From: Pseudoxanthomonas suwonensis 11-1
Lineage (GTDB): Bacteria > Pseudomonadota > Gammaproteobacteria > Xanthomonadales > Xanthomonadaceae
Length of the DNA: 64,000 nucleotides
Assembly (NCBI RefSeq): GCF_000185965.1
Contig: NC_014924.1
Location: forward strand, 2,418,001 to 2,482,000
Direction: 5' to 3'
Within the stretch, counting starts at the first letter, position 1. Every line of letters begins with the position of its first letter. Under the pieces are notes generated by a model. The model did not search any database. It worked only from the letters and a program-made list of their open reading frames with translations, and was not told the DNA's origin. Shown here piece after piece: positions 9,672-18,775 of this stretch. A program made the translations under genes and the position numbers.

Positions 9672-11744
9672 GTGCCCTACACCACACGCGACATACGCAA
9701 CGTGGCCCTCGCAGGCCACCCCGGCGCCGGCAAAACAACCCTGTTCGAAGCCCTGCTGCATGCCGGCGGCGTCCTGGCCACGGCAGGCAGCGTCGAACGC
9801 GGGACCACCGTGTCCGACTCCGATCCACTGGAGAAGGCGCGCGGCCATTCTCTGGACATCGCCATCGCCAGCGTCGACCACGCCAACGGCGACGGCCGTG
9901 CCTACCACCTGAACTTCATCGACACGCCCGGCTATCCCGACTTCCGCGGCCCTGCCCTCTCGGCGCTGGCGGCGGTGGAGACGGCGCTGGTGGTGGTCGA
10001 TGCCGATACCGGCGTCGAGCACGGGACCATGCGCCTGATGGAGCGGGCCCGCGAGCGCGGACTGTGCCGGGCGATCGTGGTCAACAAGATCGACCATGAG
10101 CACGCCGACTGCAGCAAGGTGCTGCAACAGCTGCGCGACGCGTTTGGTCCGGAGGTGCTGCCGCTGAACCTGCCTGCGGACTGGGGCCGGCGCGTGGTCG
10201 ACTGCTTCGACGCCAATGCCGGCGACTCCGACCTGGGCCCGGTGACCGAGTGGCACCAGCGCATCCTCGACCAGGTGGTGGAAATGGACGAGGCGGTGGT
10301 GGACCGCTACCTGGAGGCCGGCGAGGCCGGGGTGAGCGCCGAGGAACTGCACGACGCCTTCGAGAAGGCACTGCGCGAGGGCCACCTGGTGCCGGTGTGC
10401 TTCGTCTCCGCGCGCAGCGGCGTAGGCGTGCCCGATCTGCTGCAGCTGGTGTCGCGGCTGTTCCCCGATCCCACCGAGGCCAATCCGCCGCTGCTGCTGG
10501 CCGGCGACGGCAACGGCGCCCAGCGGCCCATCCCGGTCAGTGCCGATGCCGACCGCCATGTGATCGCCGACGTGTTCAAGGTGGTCAACGACCCTTTCGT
10601 CGGCAAGCTGGGCGTGTTCCGGGTGTACCAGGGCACGGTGAAGCGCGACACCCAGCTGTTCGTCGACGATGGCAGGAAGCCGTACCGCGTCGGCCACCTG
10701 TTCGCGCTGCGCGGGCGCGAGCACGTGGAGATCGAGCAGGCCATCCCCGGTGACATCGCCGCGGTGGGCAAGATCGAGGACGTGCACTTCGACGCGGTGC
10801 TGCACGACAGCCACGACGAGGACGGCGTGCACCTGGCGCCGGTGTCGTTTCCCAAGCCGATGTTCGGCCTGGCGGTGGAGGCGGCCAGCCGCGGCCAGGA
10901 GCAGAAGCTGTCGCAGGCGCTGCGCAAGCTGGCCGAGGAGGATCCGGCGTTCGTGGCCGAGCACAACGTCGAGGTCAACGAGACGGTGATCCGCGGCCTG
11001 TCCGAGCTGCACCTGCGGGTGATGCTGGAGCGGCTCAAGGATCGCTTCGGCCTGGAGGTGACGACGCGGCCGCCGCGCATCGCCTACCGCGAGACGATCT
11101 CGGTGCCGGCCGAGGGCCACTGCCGGCACAAGAAGCAGACCGGTGGCGCCGGCCAGTTCGCGGAGGTGTTCCTGCGGGTGGAGCCGCTGCCGCGCGGCGC
11201 GGGCTTCGAGTTCGTGGACCAGGTCAAGGGCGGCGTGATCCCCGGGCAGTTCATCCCCGCGGTGGAGAAAGGCGTGCGCCAGGCGCTGCAGGGCGGCGCG
11301 ATCAGCGGCCACCCGATCCAGGACGTGCGCGTGGTCGTGCATGACGGCCGGCATCATCCGGTGGACAGCAAGGAGGTCGCGTTCGTCACCGCCGGGCGCA
11401 AGGCGTTCCTTGATGCGGTGGCCAAGGCCAGGCCGCTGGTGCTGGAACCGGTGGTCGCGCTGGAGGTGTGGGCGCCGGAGGCGCAGCTGGGTGACGTGAC
11501 CGGTGCGCTGGCCACCCGCCGCGCGCGCATCGTCGGCACCGACAGCGGCGACGGCCTGCGCGCGGAGAGCATCGTCCGCGCCCAGGTGCCGCAGGCCGAG
11601 CTGGAGGGGTTTGCCGCCGAGCTGAAGTCGCTGACCGCCGGCAAGGGCCGCTATGCGCTGGACTTCAGCCACTACGAGCCGGTGCCGCCCAACGTGCAGC
11701 AGAAGCTGGTGGAGGGGTGGAAGCCGAAGCCGGAGGAGGATTGA
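9672..11744 (+). CDS. elongation factor G paralogue (EF-G-like GTPase)
   Basis: A five-domain translational GTPase of about 690 residues. G motifs are present: GHPGAGKTT (G1), DTPGYPDF (G3), NKID (G4) and SARSG (G5). Domain IV carries HKKQTGGAGQFAEV and the C-terminal domain ends near VPPNVQQKLV. It differs from canonical FusA in length and in the switch I region, and no rpsL/rpsG/tuf genes are nearby, so it is an accessory EF-G of the kind common in xanthomonads. I chose the GTG at 9672 (product starting PYTTRDIRNVALAG) because relatives begin at this point and GGGAG lies 8 bases upstream; ATG codons at 9657, 9612 or 9576 would add residues of low plausibility. Its cellular role is not established. 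Confidence 0.88.
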   Translation: MPYTTRDIRNVALAGHPGAGKTTLFEALLHAGGVLATAGSVERGTTVSDSDPLEKARGHSLDIAIASVDHANGDGRAYHLNFIDTPGYPDFRGPALSALAAVETALVVVDADTGVEHGTMRLMERARERGLCRAIVVNKIDHEHADCSKVLQQLRDAFGPEVLPLNLPADWGRRVVDCFDANAGDSDLGPVTEWHQRILDQVVEMDEAVVDRYLEAGEAGVSAEELHDAFEKALREGHLVPVCFVSARSGVGVPDLLQLVSRLFPDPTEANPPLLLAGDGNGAQRPIPVSADADRHVIADVFKVVNDPFVGKLGVFRVYQGTVKRDTQLFVDDGRKPYRVGHLFALRGREHVEIEQAIPGDIAAVGKIEDVHFDAVLHDSHDEDGVHLAPVSFPKPMFGLAVEAASRGQEQKLSQALRKLAEEDPAFVAEHNVEVNETVIRGLSELHLRVMLERLKDRFGLEVTTRPPRIAYRETISVPAEGHCRHKKQTGGAGQFAEVFLRVEPLPRGAGFEFVDQVKGGVIPGQFIPAVEKGVRQALQGGAISGHPIQDVRVVVHDGRHHPVDSKEVAFVTAGRKAFLDAVAKARPLVLEPVVALEVWAPEAQLGDVTGALATRRARIVGTDSGDGLRAESIVRAQVPQAELEGFAAELKSLTAGKGRYALDFSHYEPVPPNVQQKLVEGWKPKPEED

Positions 11745-11759
11745 GGGCCCGCATGCTTG

Positions 11760-11816
11760 CGTGGCCCGGACAAGGAAGGGGTGAACCGGGATGCGCTTCG
11801 CTTGCCCGGGCTACGC
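11760..11816. repeat. single diverged REP-like unit
   Basis: CGTGGCCCGGACAAG and CTTGCCCGGGCTACG form imperfect outer arms around GGGATGCGCTTCGC, which is the reverse complement of the sequence in the BIME copies near 8.65 and 8.86 kb. It lies between the convergent EF-G and EamA genes. Confidence 0.65.
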
Positions 11817-11845
11817 AAAGCCTTTGCAGGCCGGCGTGGGGAAGA

Positions 11846-12856
11846 TCAGGCCGTGCGGCGTGCCACCGGAGCGCGGGAGACCAGCAGCACGCCTCCCAGC
11901 ACCAGCACCGTGCCGGCCACCTGCCAGGCGCCCATCGGCTCGTCCAGCAGCAGCAGGCTCAGCACGATGGTCGAGACCGGGCCGAGCATGCCGATCTGCG
12001 AGGCATGGCCGGAGCCGACCCGGGAGATCCCCAGCATCACCAGCAGCACCGGCGCCACCGTGCACAGCGTGCCGTTGGCCAGCGACAGCCAGTACACCTC
12101 GGCCGGCAGGTCCAGCGCCGACAATGGCCGCAGCAGCAGGAACTGGCCGATGCACAGCAGGCAGGCCACCGAGCTGCACAGCGCGGTCAGCCGCACCGCG
12201 CCGACCTTGCCCACCAGTTCGCCGCTGCCGGCCAGGTACAGCGCATAGGTCAGCGCGCTACCGAACACCAGCACGCCACCCAGCACGATGCCCTCGCCGC
12301 CGGCCACCAGGTCGTGGCCGAAGGCCAGGGCCACGCCGGCGTAGCTCACCGCCAGCGCGATCCACTGCAGCCGCCCCGGGCGGCGGCCGAACGCCAGCCA
12401 GCCGATCAGCAGGACCAGGGTCGGGGTGAGGTACAGGATCAGCCGCTCCAGGGTGGCGGTGATGTAGGCCAGTCCGGCGAAGTCCAGGAAGCTGGCCAGG
12501 TAATAGCCCAGCGACCCCAGCACCAGGATCCTCAGGTAGTGGCCGCGGTGCAGCGTGGTCCGTGCGCTCCGGGTCGCCCATGCGCCCATCAGCAGGAAGA
12601 ACGGGAACGCCACCAGCATGCGCAGCGCCAGCAGGGTGACCGCGTCGGCGCCATGGCGGTAGCCGAGCTTGACGATGATCGCCTTGCCCGAGAACAGGAC
12701 GGCGCCCAGCGCGGCATACAGCAGGCCCCAGCGCTGCCGCGCGCGGGCCTTGCGTGCGTCGTCCCCGCCCGCGGTGGCGGCCGCGGGCCGGGCTGGCGCC
12801 GGTTCCTCCGCGCCCTCGCCGGCCGCAGCGGCCAGGGCCGGGCCGCGTCCACTCAT
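11846..12856 (-). CDS. EamA/DMT-family inner-membrane transporter
   Basis: The 336-residue protein has a soluble alanine/proline-rich N-terminus of about 40 residues followed by ten hydrophobic segments in two EamA halves, the drug/metabolite transporter pattern. Recognisable pieces are AALGAVLFSGKAIIVKLGY in the first half, LYLTPTLVLLIGWLAFG, and the second-half LLLLDEPMGAWQVAGTVLVL. The ATG overlaps the stop of hutG by 4 bases (ATGA), implying translational coupling with the histidine-degradation enzyme. A transported substrate linked to histidine or its breakdown products is possible but unproven. Confidence 0.85.
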   Translation of the reverse strand: MSGRGPALAAAAGEGAEEPAPARPAAATAGGDDARKARARQRWGLLYAALGAVLFSGKAIIVKLGYRHGADAVTLLALRMLVAFPFFLLMGAWATRSARTTLHRGHYLRILVLGSLGYYLASFLDFAGLAYITATLERLILYLTPTLVLLIGWLAFGRRPGRLQWIALAVSYAGVALAFGHDLVAGGEGIVLGGVLVFGSALTYALYLAGSGELVGKVGAVRLTALCSSVACLLCIGQFLLLRPLSALDLPAEVYWLSLANGTLCTVAPVLLVMLGISRVGSGHASQIGMLGPVSTIVLSLLLLDEPMGAWQVAGTVLVLGGVLLVSRAPVARRTA

Positions 12857-13632
12857 GCCAGCACCGCCTGCAGCAGCGCGCGCAGCACCTGTTGCAGCGC
12901 CTCGGCGCGCACAGGGTCGTAGGCGAAGCTGTCCTCGTCCATGTAGGTGCGCTGGGCCAGTTCCAGCTGCACCGCCTGCACGCCGGTCTCCGGAGCGGCG
13001 TAGTGGCGGGTGATGTAGCCACCCTTGAAGCGGCCGTTGACCACGTGGGTGTATTGCGGGTGCGCGGCCAGCACTTCGGCCAGGCGCTGCTGCAGGGCGG
13101 GCGAACAGCTGCGGCCGGCGGCGGTGCCGAGGTTGAGGTCCGGCAGTGCGCCTTCGAACAGGTACGGCAGGGTGCCGCGGATCGAGTGGCCTTCCCACAG
13201 CACCACCCGGCCATGCTGGCCGCGGATGCGCTGCAGCTCGGCGTCGAGGTTGTCGTGGTACGGGCGCCAGTACGTCTCCACCCGGCGCGCGATCTCGGCC
13301 GCGTCGGGTTCGCCGCCGGGCAGGTACACGGGTTCGCCGCTGAACTGGGTCACCGGGCACAGGCCGGTGGTGTTCTGGCCCGGGTACAGCGAGGTGTCGT
13401 CCGGCGGGCGGTTGAGGTCGACCACGTAGCGCGAGCAGCGCGGGCGGATGATCGAGGCCCCGAGTCCGCGGGCGAAGTCGTACAGGCGCGAGACGTGCCA
13501 GTCGGTATCTGGAACGCGGCGGGCACTGTCGGTCATGCGCGCGGCGATGTCGTCGGGCACATGGGTGCCGTCGTGCGGCAGGCTGACCAGCAGCGGGGCA
13601 TCGCCCTGGTGCAGGTGGAAGATGTCGTCCAT
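12853..13632 (-). CDS. hutG: N-formylglutamate deformylase
   Basis: Hydrolyses N-formyl-L-glutamate to glutamate and formate, the last step of the five-step histidine degradation route. The 259-residue protein matches the N-formylglutamate amidohydrolase family: LLVSLPHDGTHVPDD near the N-terminus, DTDWHVSRLYDFARGLG, YVVDLNRPPDD, LWEGHSIRGTLPYLFEG and NGRFKGGYITRHYAAP. It forms a probable two-gene operon with the EamA transporter, overlapping it by 4 bases. The partner enzymes hutF and hutI lie about 46 kb away in the same window. Confidence 0.95.
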   Translation of the reverse strand: MDDIFHLHQGDAPLLVSLPHDGTHVPDDIAARMTDSARRVPDTDWHVSRLYDFARGLGASIIRPRCSRYVVDLNRPPDDTSLYPGQNTTGLCPVTQFSGEPVYLPGGEPDAAEIARRVETYWRPYHDNLDAELQRIRGQHGRVVLWEGHSIRGTLPYLFEGALPDLNLGTAAGRSCSPALQQRLAEVLAAHPQYTHVVNGRFKGGYITRHYAAPETGVQAVQLELAQRTYMDEDSFAYDPVRAEALQQVLRALLQAVLA

Positions 13633-13669
13633 GCGGGCGATTGTAGTCGGTGGCGTCAGGCCTCAGGCC

Positions 13670-15055
13670 TCAGGCCAGCACCAGTTCCTCGGCGGAAGTC
13701 GGATGGATGGCCACGGTGTCGTGCAGCTGGGCACGGGTGACGCCGAGCTTCAGGGCCACCGCGAAGCCCTGCAGGATCTCGTCCACCGCTTCGCCCAGCA
13801 GGTGGATGCCGACCACCCGCTCCTCCTCGCCCACGCAGACCAGCTTGAACAGGCTGCGCTGCGGCGAATCGGCCAGGGCGGTGAGCATGGGCCGGAAGTT
13901 GCTGGTGTGCACCTTCACCGCCGCGCCATGCTTTTCGCGCGCCTGCTCCTCGGTCAGGCCCACGGTGGCCAGCGGCGGATGCGAGAACACCACGGTGGGC
14001 ACGTTGTCGTAATCCAGCTTCGCATCGGCCTGCCCGCCGAACAGCCGCGCCATCAACCGGCGTGCAGCGGCGATCGCCACCGGCGTGAGCGCCAGCTGAC
14101 CGGTGACGTCGCCCACCGCGTGCACGCCTTCGAGCGAGGTGTCCTGCCACTCGTCGACGACCACCTCGCCGCGCTTGCCCAGCTTCACCCCGGCTTCTTC
14201 CAGGCCCATGCCGGCGGTGTTGGGGCTGCGCCCGGCGGCAAACATCACCTGGTCGAACGGCTCGGCGACCACGCCCTGTTCCTGGCCCTTGTGCACCACC
14301 CGGATGCCGCCTTCGCTGCCGGCGTGCAGCGCGCTGACCGGAGCCTCCAGGTGCAGGCGCACGCCGCGCGCCTGCATGTTGGCCTGGAGCACGGCCACCA
14401 CTTCCGCATCCATGCCCGTGAGCAGGCGCGGGCCGCGCGCGAATATTTCCACGCGGCTGCCAAGCGCCTGCAGCACGCCGGCCAGTTCCACCGCGACATA
14501 GCCGCCGCCGACCAGGGCGACCCGTCCGGGTGGCTGGTTCAGCTCGAAGAAATCGTCGGATACCCCCGCCAGCTCCGCGCCGGGGATATCGGGGCGTACC
14601 GGTTGCGCGCCGGTAGCGAGCAGGACGCGCCCGGCGTGCAGGCGCAGGCCGGTGTCGGTATCGACGGTGTGCGCGTCGCGCAGGCTGCCGCGGCAAGGCA
14701 TCAGGGCGATGCCGGCCTCGTCCAGGCGGCGACGGTAGCTGGCGTGGATGTTGGCGATGTAGCGCTGGCGATGGGCGATGAACACCGGCCAGTCCAGCGC
14801 CGGTGGCGCATGCGGCAGGTCGAAGCCGAGGTCGGCGGCCAGGGCCATGCGCTCGGACAGTTCGGCGGCCAGCCACATCGCCTTCTTCGGTACGCAGCCG
14901 ACGTTGACGCAGGTGCCGCCCAGCGCGCCCGGCTCGACCAGGGCCACGCGCGCGCCATGCGCGGCAGCGGCGAACGCGCCGGCCAGCCCACCCGAGCCTC
15001 CGCCGATCACCACCAGGTCGAATTTGGCCTGCGGACGGGAAGCGGTCTGGCTCAT
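13670..15055 (-). CDS. gor: glutathione-disulfide reductase-like flavoprotein
   Basis: A 461-residue class I pyridine nucleotide-disulfide oxidoreductase. The FAD-binding GGGSGGLAG is at about 18-26, the redox disulfide GGTCVNVGCVPKK has C49 and C54, the NAD(P)H site is VALVGGGYVAVELAG, and the interface motif near the end is AIHPTSAEE. The CVNVGCVPKK form and the HPTSAEE ending favour glutathione reductase (GSSG + NADPH to 2 GSH) over mercuric reductase or dihydrolipoamide dehydrogenase. It starts at the ATG at 15055, 17 bases after the DadA-like gene, so the two are likely co-transcribed. Substrate is inferred from motifs. Confidence 0.88.
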   Translation of the reverse strand: MSQTASRPQAKFDLVVIGGGSGGLAGAFAAAAHGARVALVEPGALGGTCVNVGCVPKKAMWLAAELSERMALAADLGFDLPHAPPALDWPVFIAHRQRYIANIHASYRRRLDEAGIALMPCRGSLRDAHTVDTDTGLRLHAGRVLLATGAQPVRPDIPGAELAGVSDDFFELNQPPGRVALVGGGYVAVELAGVLQALGSRVEIFARGPRLLTGMDAEVVAVLQANMQARGVRLHLEAPVSALHAGSEGGIRVVHKGQEQGVVAEPFDQVMFAAGRSPNTAGMGLEEAGVKLGKRGEVVVDEWQDTSLEGVHAVGDVTGQLALTPVAIAAARRLMARLFGGQADAKLDYDNVPTVVFSHPPLATVGLTEEQAREKHGAAVKVHTSNFRPMLTALADSPQRSLFKLVCVGEEERVVGIHLLGEAVDEILQGFAVALKLGVTRAQLHDTVAIHPTSAEELVLA

Positions 15056-15072
15056 GCGGAAGCTCCTTTGCG

Positions 15073-16326
15073 TTACTGGAAGCGCTCGACGCGGTAGGGA
15101 TGGGGATCGATGGCCGGCGTGCGGCCGGTCACCAGGTCGGCCAGCAGCTGGCCGCTGGCGGCACTCATGCTGATGCCAAGCATGCCGTGCCCGGCCGCGA
15201 TCCATACGTGAGGATGGCCCGGCGCGCGGCCCAGCGCGGGCAGGTCGTCCCAGGTCATCGGCCGCCAGCCATACCACTTCTCCAGCGCCTCGCCCGCCGG
15301 CGGCGGCTGCCGCAGGTACTCCTGCGCCGCACGCTCGAGCGCGCCCAGGCGCACCGGGTTGAGCGTGGTGTCCTGGCCGGAGAACTCCATGGTGCTGCCG
15401 AGGCGGAAGCCGTCCTCCCAGGCGGTGACGAACACCTGGCGGTCCTTGAGCACCAGCGGCCGGCGCGGCGCGCCGGGCTGCGGACCGTAGGTGATCGAGT
15501 AGCCCTTGCCCGGCTGGATCGGCAGGCGCACGCCCAGCGGGCGCAGCAGTTGCGGCGTCCACGCGGCCATCGCCACCACCACCTCGCGGCCGCGACGGCG
15601 ACTGCCATCGGCCAGTTCGACCGTGGCGCCATCGGCATCGGGCAATAGCGCGCGCACTGGCGCCTGTTCCTCGACCAGGCCGCCGCGGTCGCGGATCGCG
15701 CGGGCCAGGCCGGCGGTGTAGCGGTCCGGGCGCAGGTGGGCGTCGTCGGGGAAGTGGATCGCGCCGACCACGCCTTCGCGCAGCGCCGGCTCCTGGCGCA
15801 GGTAGTCGGGGCCTTCGATCACCTCGGTGGCGATGCCCATCTCCGCCAGCGGGCCGCACTCGGCCACGTAGGCCTCGAAGTTGCGGCGGTCGCGGAACAC
15901 GTAGTCCAGGCCGGCGGCGGTGAAGTGGCAGTCCAGGCCGTAGCGGCCGATCCACTGGTCCAGGCGCGCGCGCGAGTCGCGCAGGATCGCGGCGCGGCCG
16001 CGCGCGCTCTCCATCCAGGCCTGGTGGTTGCAGCGGCGGGCGAAGCGCAGCAGCCAGCGCCACAGCTCCGGGTCCAGGCGCGGCTTGAGGTACAGCGGGG
16101 CGTCGGGGGTCAGCATCCAGCGCAGCGCGCGCCAGGGCACGCCGGGTGCGGCCAGTGGTGGCGCATGGCTGGGAGTGACGGTGCCGCAGTTGCCGTGCGA
16201 GGTGGCGCCGCCGACGCGGCCGGCCTCCAGCACGCGCACCCCGCGACCGGCCTCCAGCAGCGACAGCGCGGTGGCCAGGCCGATGGCGCCGCCGCCGAGG
16301 ATGAGGACGTCGTCCGGGTTGTTCAC
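15073..16326 (-). CDS. DadA-like FAD-dependent amino-acid dehydrogenase/oxidoreductase
   Basis: The 417-residue protein belongs to the D-amino-acid oxidase (DAO) fold family. The dinucleotide motif VLILGGGAIGLATALSLLEAG opens the protein, SHGNCGTVTPSHAPPLAAPG resembles the small subunit of D-amino-acid dehydrogenase, and the end has GWRPMTWDDLPALGR and HGMLGISMSAASGQLLAD. Such enzymes oxidatively deaminate D-amino acids or related imino acids at the membrane. I use the GTG at 16326, just ahead of the FAD motif; the in-frame ATG upstream at 16380 adds an arginine/alanine stretch unlike the family. No racemase lies nearby, so the exact substrate is open. Confidence 0.82.
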   Translation of the reverse strand: MNNPDDVLILGGGAIGLATALSLLEAGRGVRVLEAGRVGGATSHGNCGTVTPSHAPPLAAPGVPWRALRWMLTPDAPLYLKPRLDPELWRWLLRFARRCNHQAWMESARGRAAILRDSRARLDQWIGRYGLDCHFTAAGLDYVFRDRRNFEAYVAECGPLAEMGIATEVIEGPDYLRQEPALREGVVGAIHFPDDAHLRPDRYTAGLARAIRDRGGLVEEQAPVRALLPDADGATVELADGSRRRGREVVVAMAAWTPQLLRPLGVRLPIQPGKGYSITYGPQPGAPRRPLVLKDRQVFVTAWEDGFRLGSTMEFSGQDTTLNPVRLGALERAAQEYLRQPPPAGEALEKWYGWRPMTWDDLPALGRAPGHPHVWIAAGHGMLGISMSAASGQLLADLVTGRTPAIDPHPYRVERFQ

Positions 16327-16386
16327 CCGTGCAAGTCTACCCGCCCGCCCCGCGGCCGCGGCACGTGGTTGCCGCCGCAACCGCGC

Positions 16387-18678
16387 CTACAGCGGCTTGC
16401 CGATCTCCAGGAACAGCACGCCCTCGCCGCCTTCGCGGCGGCCGTAGCCGAACAGCATCGGCCCCATCCACGAGTCGAAGCCCAGGTACACGCTGCCGTT
16501 CCAGATGCCGTCGGACAGGCGCATGTCGCCGCGCGCCTCCCAGGCGTTGCCGTACTCGATCGTGGTGCCGACCACCGCCGAGCGCCGGAACAGCGAGGCC
16601 AGCTGGTAGCTGTAGCCGGCCATCAGCACGCCGTAGTGCTGGCCGGCCAGCTCGTTGTAATGGAAGCCGGCCAGGCGACCGCGCCCGCCCATGCGATGGC
16701 GCAGGTGCAGCGGCAGTTCGCCAGAGAGCGTGACGTGATAGGCGATGCCGCCCTGCACGGCGTGGCGGCCGAACGGCATCGCCCCGAGCAGGTCCAGCCC
16801 GGCTTCCTTGAACCGGGCGTCGCCGCCCAGCCAGTCGGCGCTGCGGCGGTAGGCCAGGCGCGCCCAGTAGCCCTCGCGCGGCAGGTACAGGCTGTCCAGC
16901 CGGTCCACCGCCACCTGCGCGTACCAGGCGCCGGCGTCGATATCCACGTCCGGCAGGGTCGGATCGCCCACCTCCACGCCGGCCTTGCCGGCGCTGCGCT
17001 CCAGGCCGACCTCGGCCGAGGCGTAACGGCCGAAGGTCTGGCCGATACCGAACATGCCGCTGGCCACCTGCGCCTCGTAGCTGGCGATGCGGTTGCCGCG
17101 GTCGTCGAACACCGGCACGGTCGAGCGCCGCGCGCCGAGGCGGGCCTGCATGTACCAGCGCGCCTGCGGGTCGAACGGGTGGTAGTACTCGCCCTGCAGC
17201 TCCGGCTCGCTGCCGATGCCCAGCAGCACGCGGGCCTCGGCGCCGTAGGGCGTGGCCGGCGAGCGCAGCAGGGCCATGCGCAGGCTGCTGTCGTTGCTGC
17301 CGCTGAAGTCGGTGATGGTGCGGAACCCGGCCTGCAGGTAGTTGGGCCCCTGCGGTTTCTCGCGGGCGTTGACGACCACGCCGGTGAGGCCATCCGCGGT
17401 GCGCTCGACCTGGTAGGTGACGCTGGCGAAGGTGCCCTCGTTGTAGGCGCGCAGGGTCGCCTCCTCCAGCCGGTCGGCATCCAGCGGCTCGCCCGGCGGG
17501 ATGTCGATGATCGCGGCCAGCACCTGGTCGTCGTAGCGGCTCTCGTTCTCCAGGCGCACGTAGTCGACCCGGGCCGGGGCCTCGGCCTGCGGCGCCCTGG
17601 GTGGCGTCGAACGCCAGCGCGGCAGCGCAGCCAGCTGCGGGGCCGCGGCCTCGGCGGCCTCGCGGCCGATGCGCAGGGCGTCGGCGGCCTTGGCGAAATC
17701 GCCGGTGGAGACGTCCTCGCCCAGCTCCGGCACCACCAGCACGTCGCGCTCGCCCAGGCGCGAGGTCGAGTCGCGGGTGTTGCCGACGGTGAGCATGCCG
17801 GTCAGCTGCGAGACCACCTCCAGCACGCTGGCGTCGCTGTCCAGCTCCATCAGCGGGGTGCCGACGTCCACCGCGATCACGATGTCCGCGCCCATGCGGC
17901 GCACGGTGTCCACCGGCACCTGCTCGGCGATGCCGCCGTCGATCAGCACCCGGCCGTCGATCCGCATCGGCTGGAAGATGCCCGGCAGCGACATCGAGGC
18001 GCGCATGGCCTGGGCCAGGTTGCCGCGGCCCAGCTCCACCGCCTGGCCGGTGTTGAGGTCGGTGGCGATGGCGCGGAACGGGATCGGCAGGCGGTCGAAG
18101 TCGTCGACCGCGGCCACGTGCAGGGTCCTGCGCTGGAACAGGGAGAGGATGCGCTCGCCCTGCAGCACGCCCGGCGCCACCCGCCAGCCGCGCGGGCCCA
18201 GGCCCAGGCCGACCGTGGCCAGGCCTTCGCGGTCGTCCTGCTTGCGCCGGTAGCTGCGCTCGCGGCGCGGGATGGAGTCGTCGAACAGCTGCTTCCACTC
18301 GGTCTCCAGCACCAGCTGTTCCAGCTCGTCCAGCGACAGGCCGGCCGCGTACAGGCCGCCGGCCAGCGAACCCATGCTGGTGCCGGCGATGCAGTCCACC
18401 GGCACGCCCAGTTCCTCCAGCTTGCGCAGCACGCTGACGTGGGCCACGCCGCGCGCGCCACCGCCTCCCAGGGCCAGGCCCACGCGCGGGCGGCTGGTAT
18501 CGCCGTCGCGCTGCGGGCAGGAGGTGCCGGGGGCGTGGGGTTCAAGCGGCTTCGGGGGAGCTGCGGCCAATGACGGCGCAACCAGCGCCAGACACGCGGC
18601 CAGCAGCGAGCGCGATGCGGCCTTGCCGTAGTGGACGATCCTGCCCTTGCGTCGCCGTGGGGCTGCGACGTTGTCCAT
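16387..18678 (-). CDS. patatin-like phospholipase with POTRA and outer-membrane beta-barrel (type Vd, PlpD-like)
   Basis: A 763-residue protein. The N-terminus has a basic stretch then a hydrophobic signal (SLLAACLALVAPSLAAA). The patatin domain follows: oxyanion loop GGGGARG near 71-77, nucleophile S101 in GTSMG, and catalytic D247 in DGG. A POTRA-like region (RVDYVRLENES, GEPLDADRLEEA) leads to a C-terminal barrel of the BamA/Omp85 surface-antigen type ending in VLFLEIGKPL. This order matches PlpD-type autotransporters that display or release a phospholipase A. The ATG at 18678 has AAGGAG upstream. No operon partner is evident; the gene stands between the DadA-like and DUF418 genes on the same strand. 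Confidence 0.88.
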   Translation of the reverse strand: MDNVAAPRRRKGRIVHYGKAASRSLLAACLALVAPSLAAAPPKPLEPHAPGTSCPQRDGDTSRPRVGLALGGGGARGVAHVSVLRKLEELGVPVDCIAGTSMGSLAGGLYAAGLSLDELEQLVLETEWKQLFDDSIPRRERSYRRKQDDREGLATVGLGLGPRGWRVAPGVLQGERILSLFQRRTLHVAAVDDFDRLPIPFRAIATDLNTGQAVELGRGNLAQAMRASMSLPGIFQPMRIDGRVLIDGGIAEQVPVDTVRRMGADIVIAVDVGTPLMELDSDASVLEVVSQLTGMLTVGNTRDSTSRLGERDVLVVPELGEDVSTGDFAKAADALRIGREAAEAAAPQLAALPRWRSTPPRAPQAEAPARVDYVRLENESRYDDQVLAAIIDIPPGEPLDADRLEEATLRAYNEGTFASVTYQVERTADGLTGVVVNAREKPQGPNYLQAGFRTITDFSGSNDSSLRMALLRSPATPYGAEARVLLGIGSEPELQGEYYHPFDPQARWYMQARLGARRSTVPVFDDRGNRIASYEAQVASGMFGIGQTFGRYASAEVGLERSAGKAGVEVGDPTLPDVDIDAGAWYAQVAVDRLDSLYLPREGYWARLAYRRSADWLGGDARFKEAGLDLLGAMPFGRHAVQGGIAYHVTLSGELPLHLRHRMGGRGRLAGFHYNELAGQHYGVLMAGYSYQLASLFRRSAVVGTTIEYGNAWEARGDMRLSDGIWNGSVYLGFDSWMGPMLFGYGRREGGEGVLFLEIGKPL

Positions 18679-18775
18679 GGACCCGCTCCTTGATGAGTGG
18701 CGCGAGGTTAGCGGCAGGCGCGTGCGCGAGGAAGCAGCGGCGCCGGCCCCGACGCAGGGCCGTGGCCGTCCTGGA

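Noticed and set aside
9495-11672. A 725-codon frame opposite the EF-G paralogue
   Set aside because: Antisense shadow; the plus strand has all five GTPase motifs.
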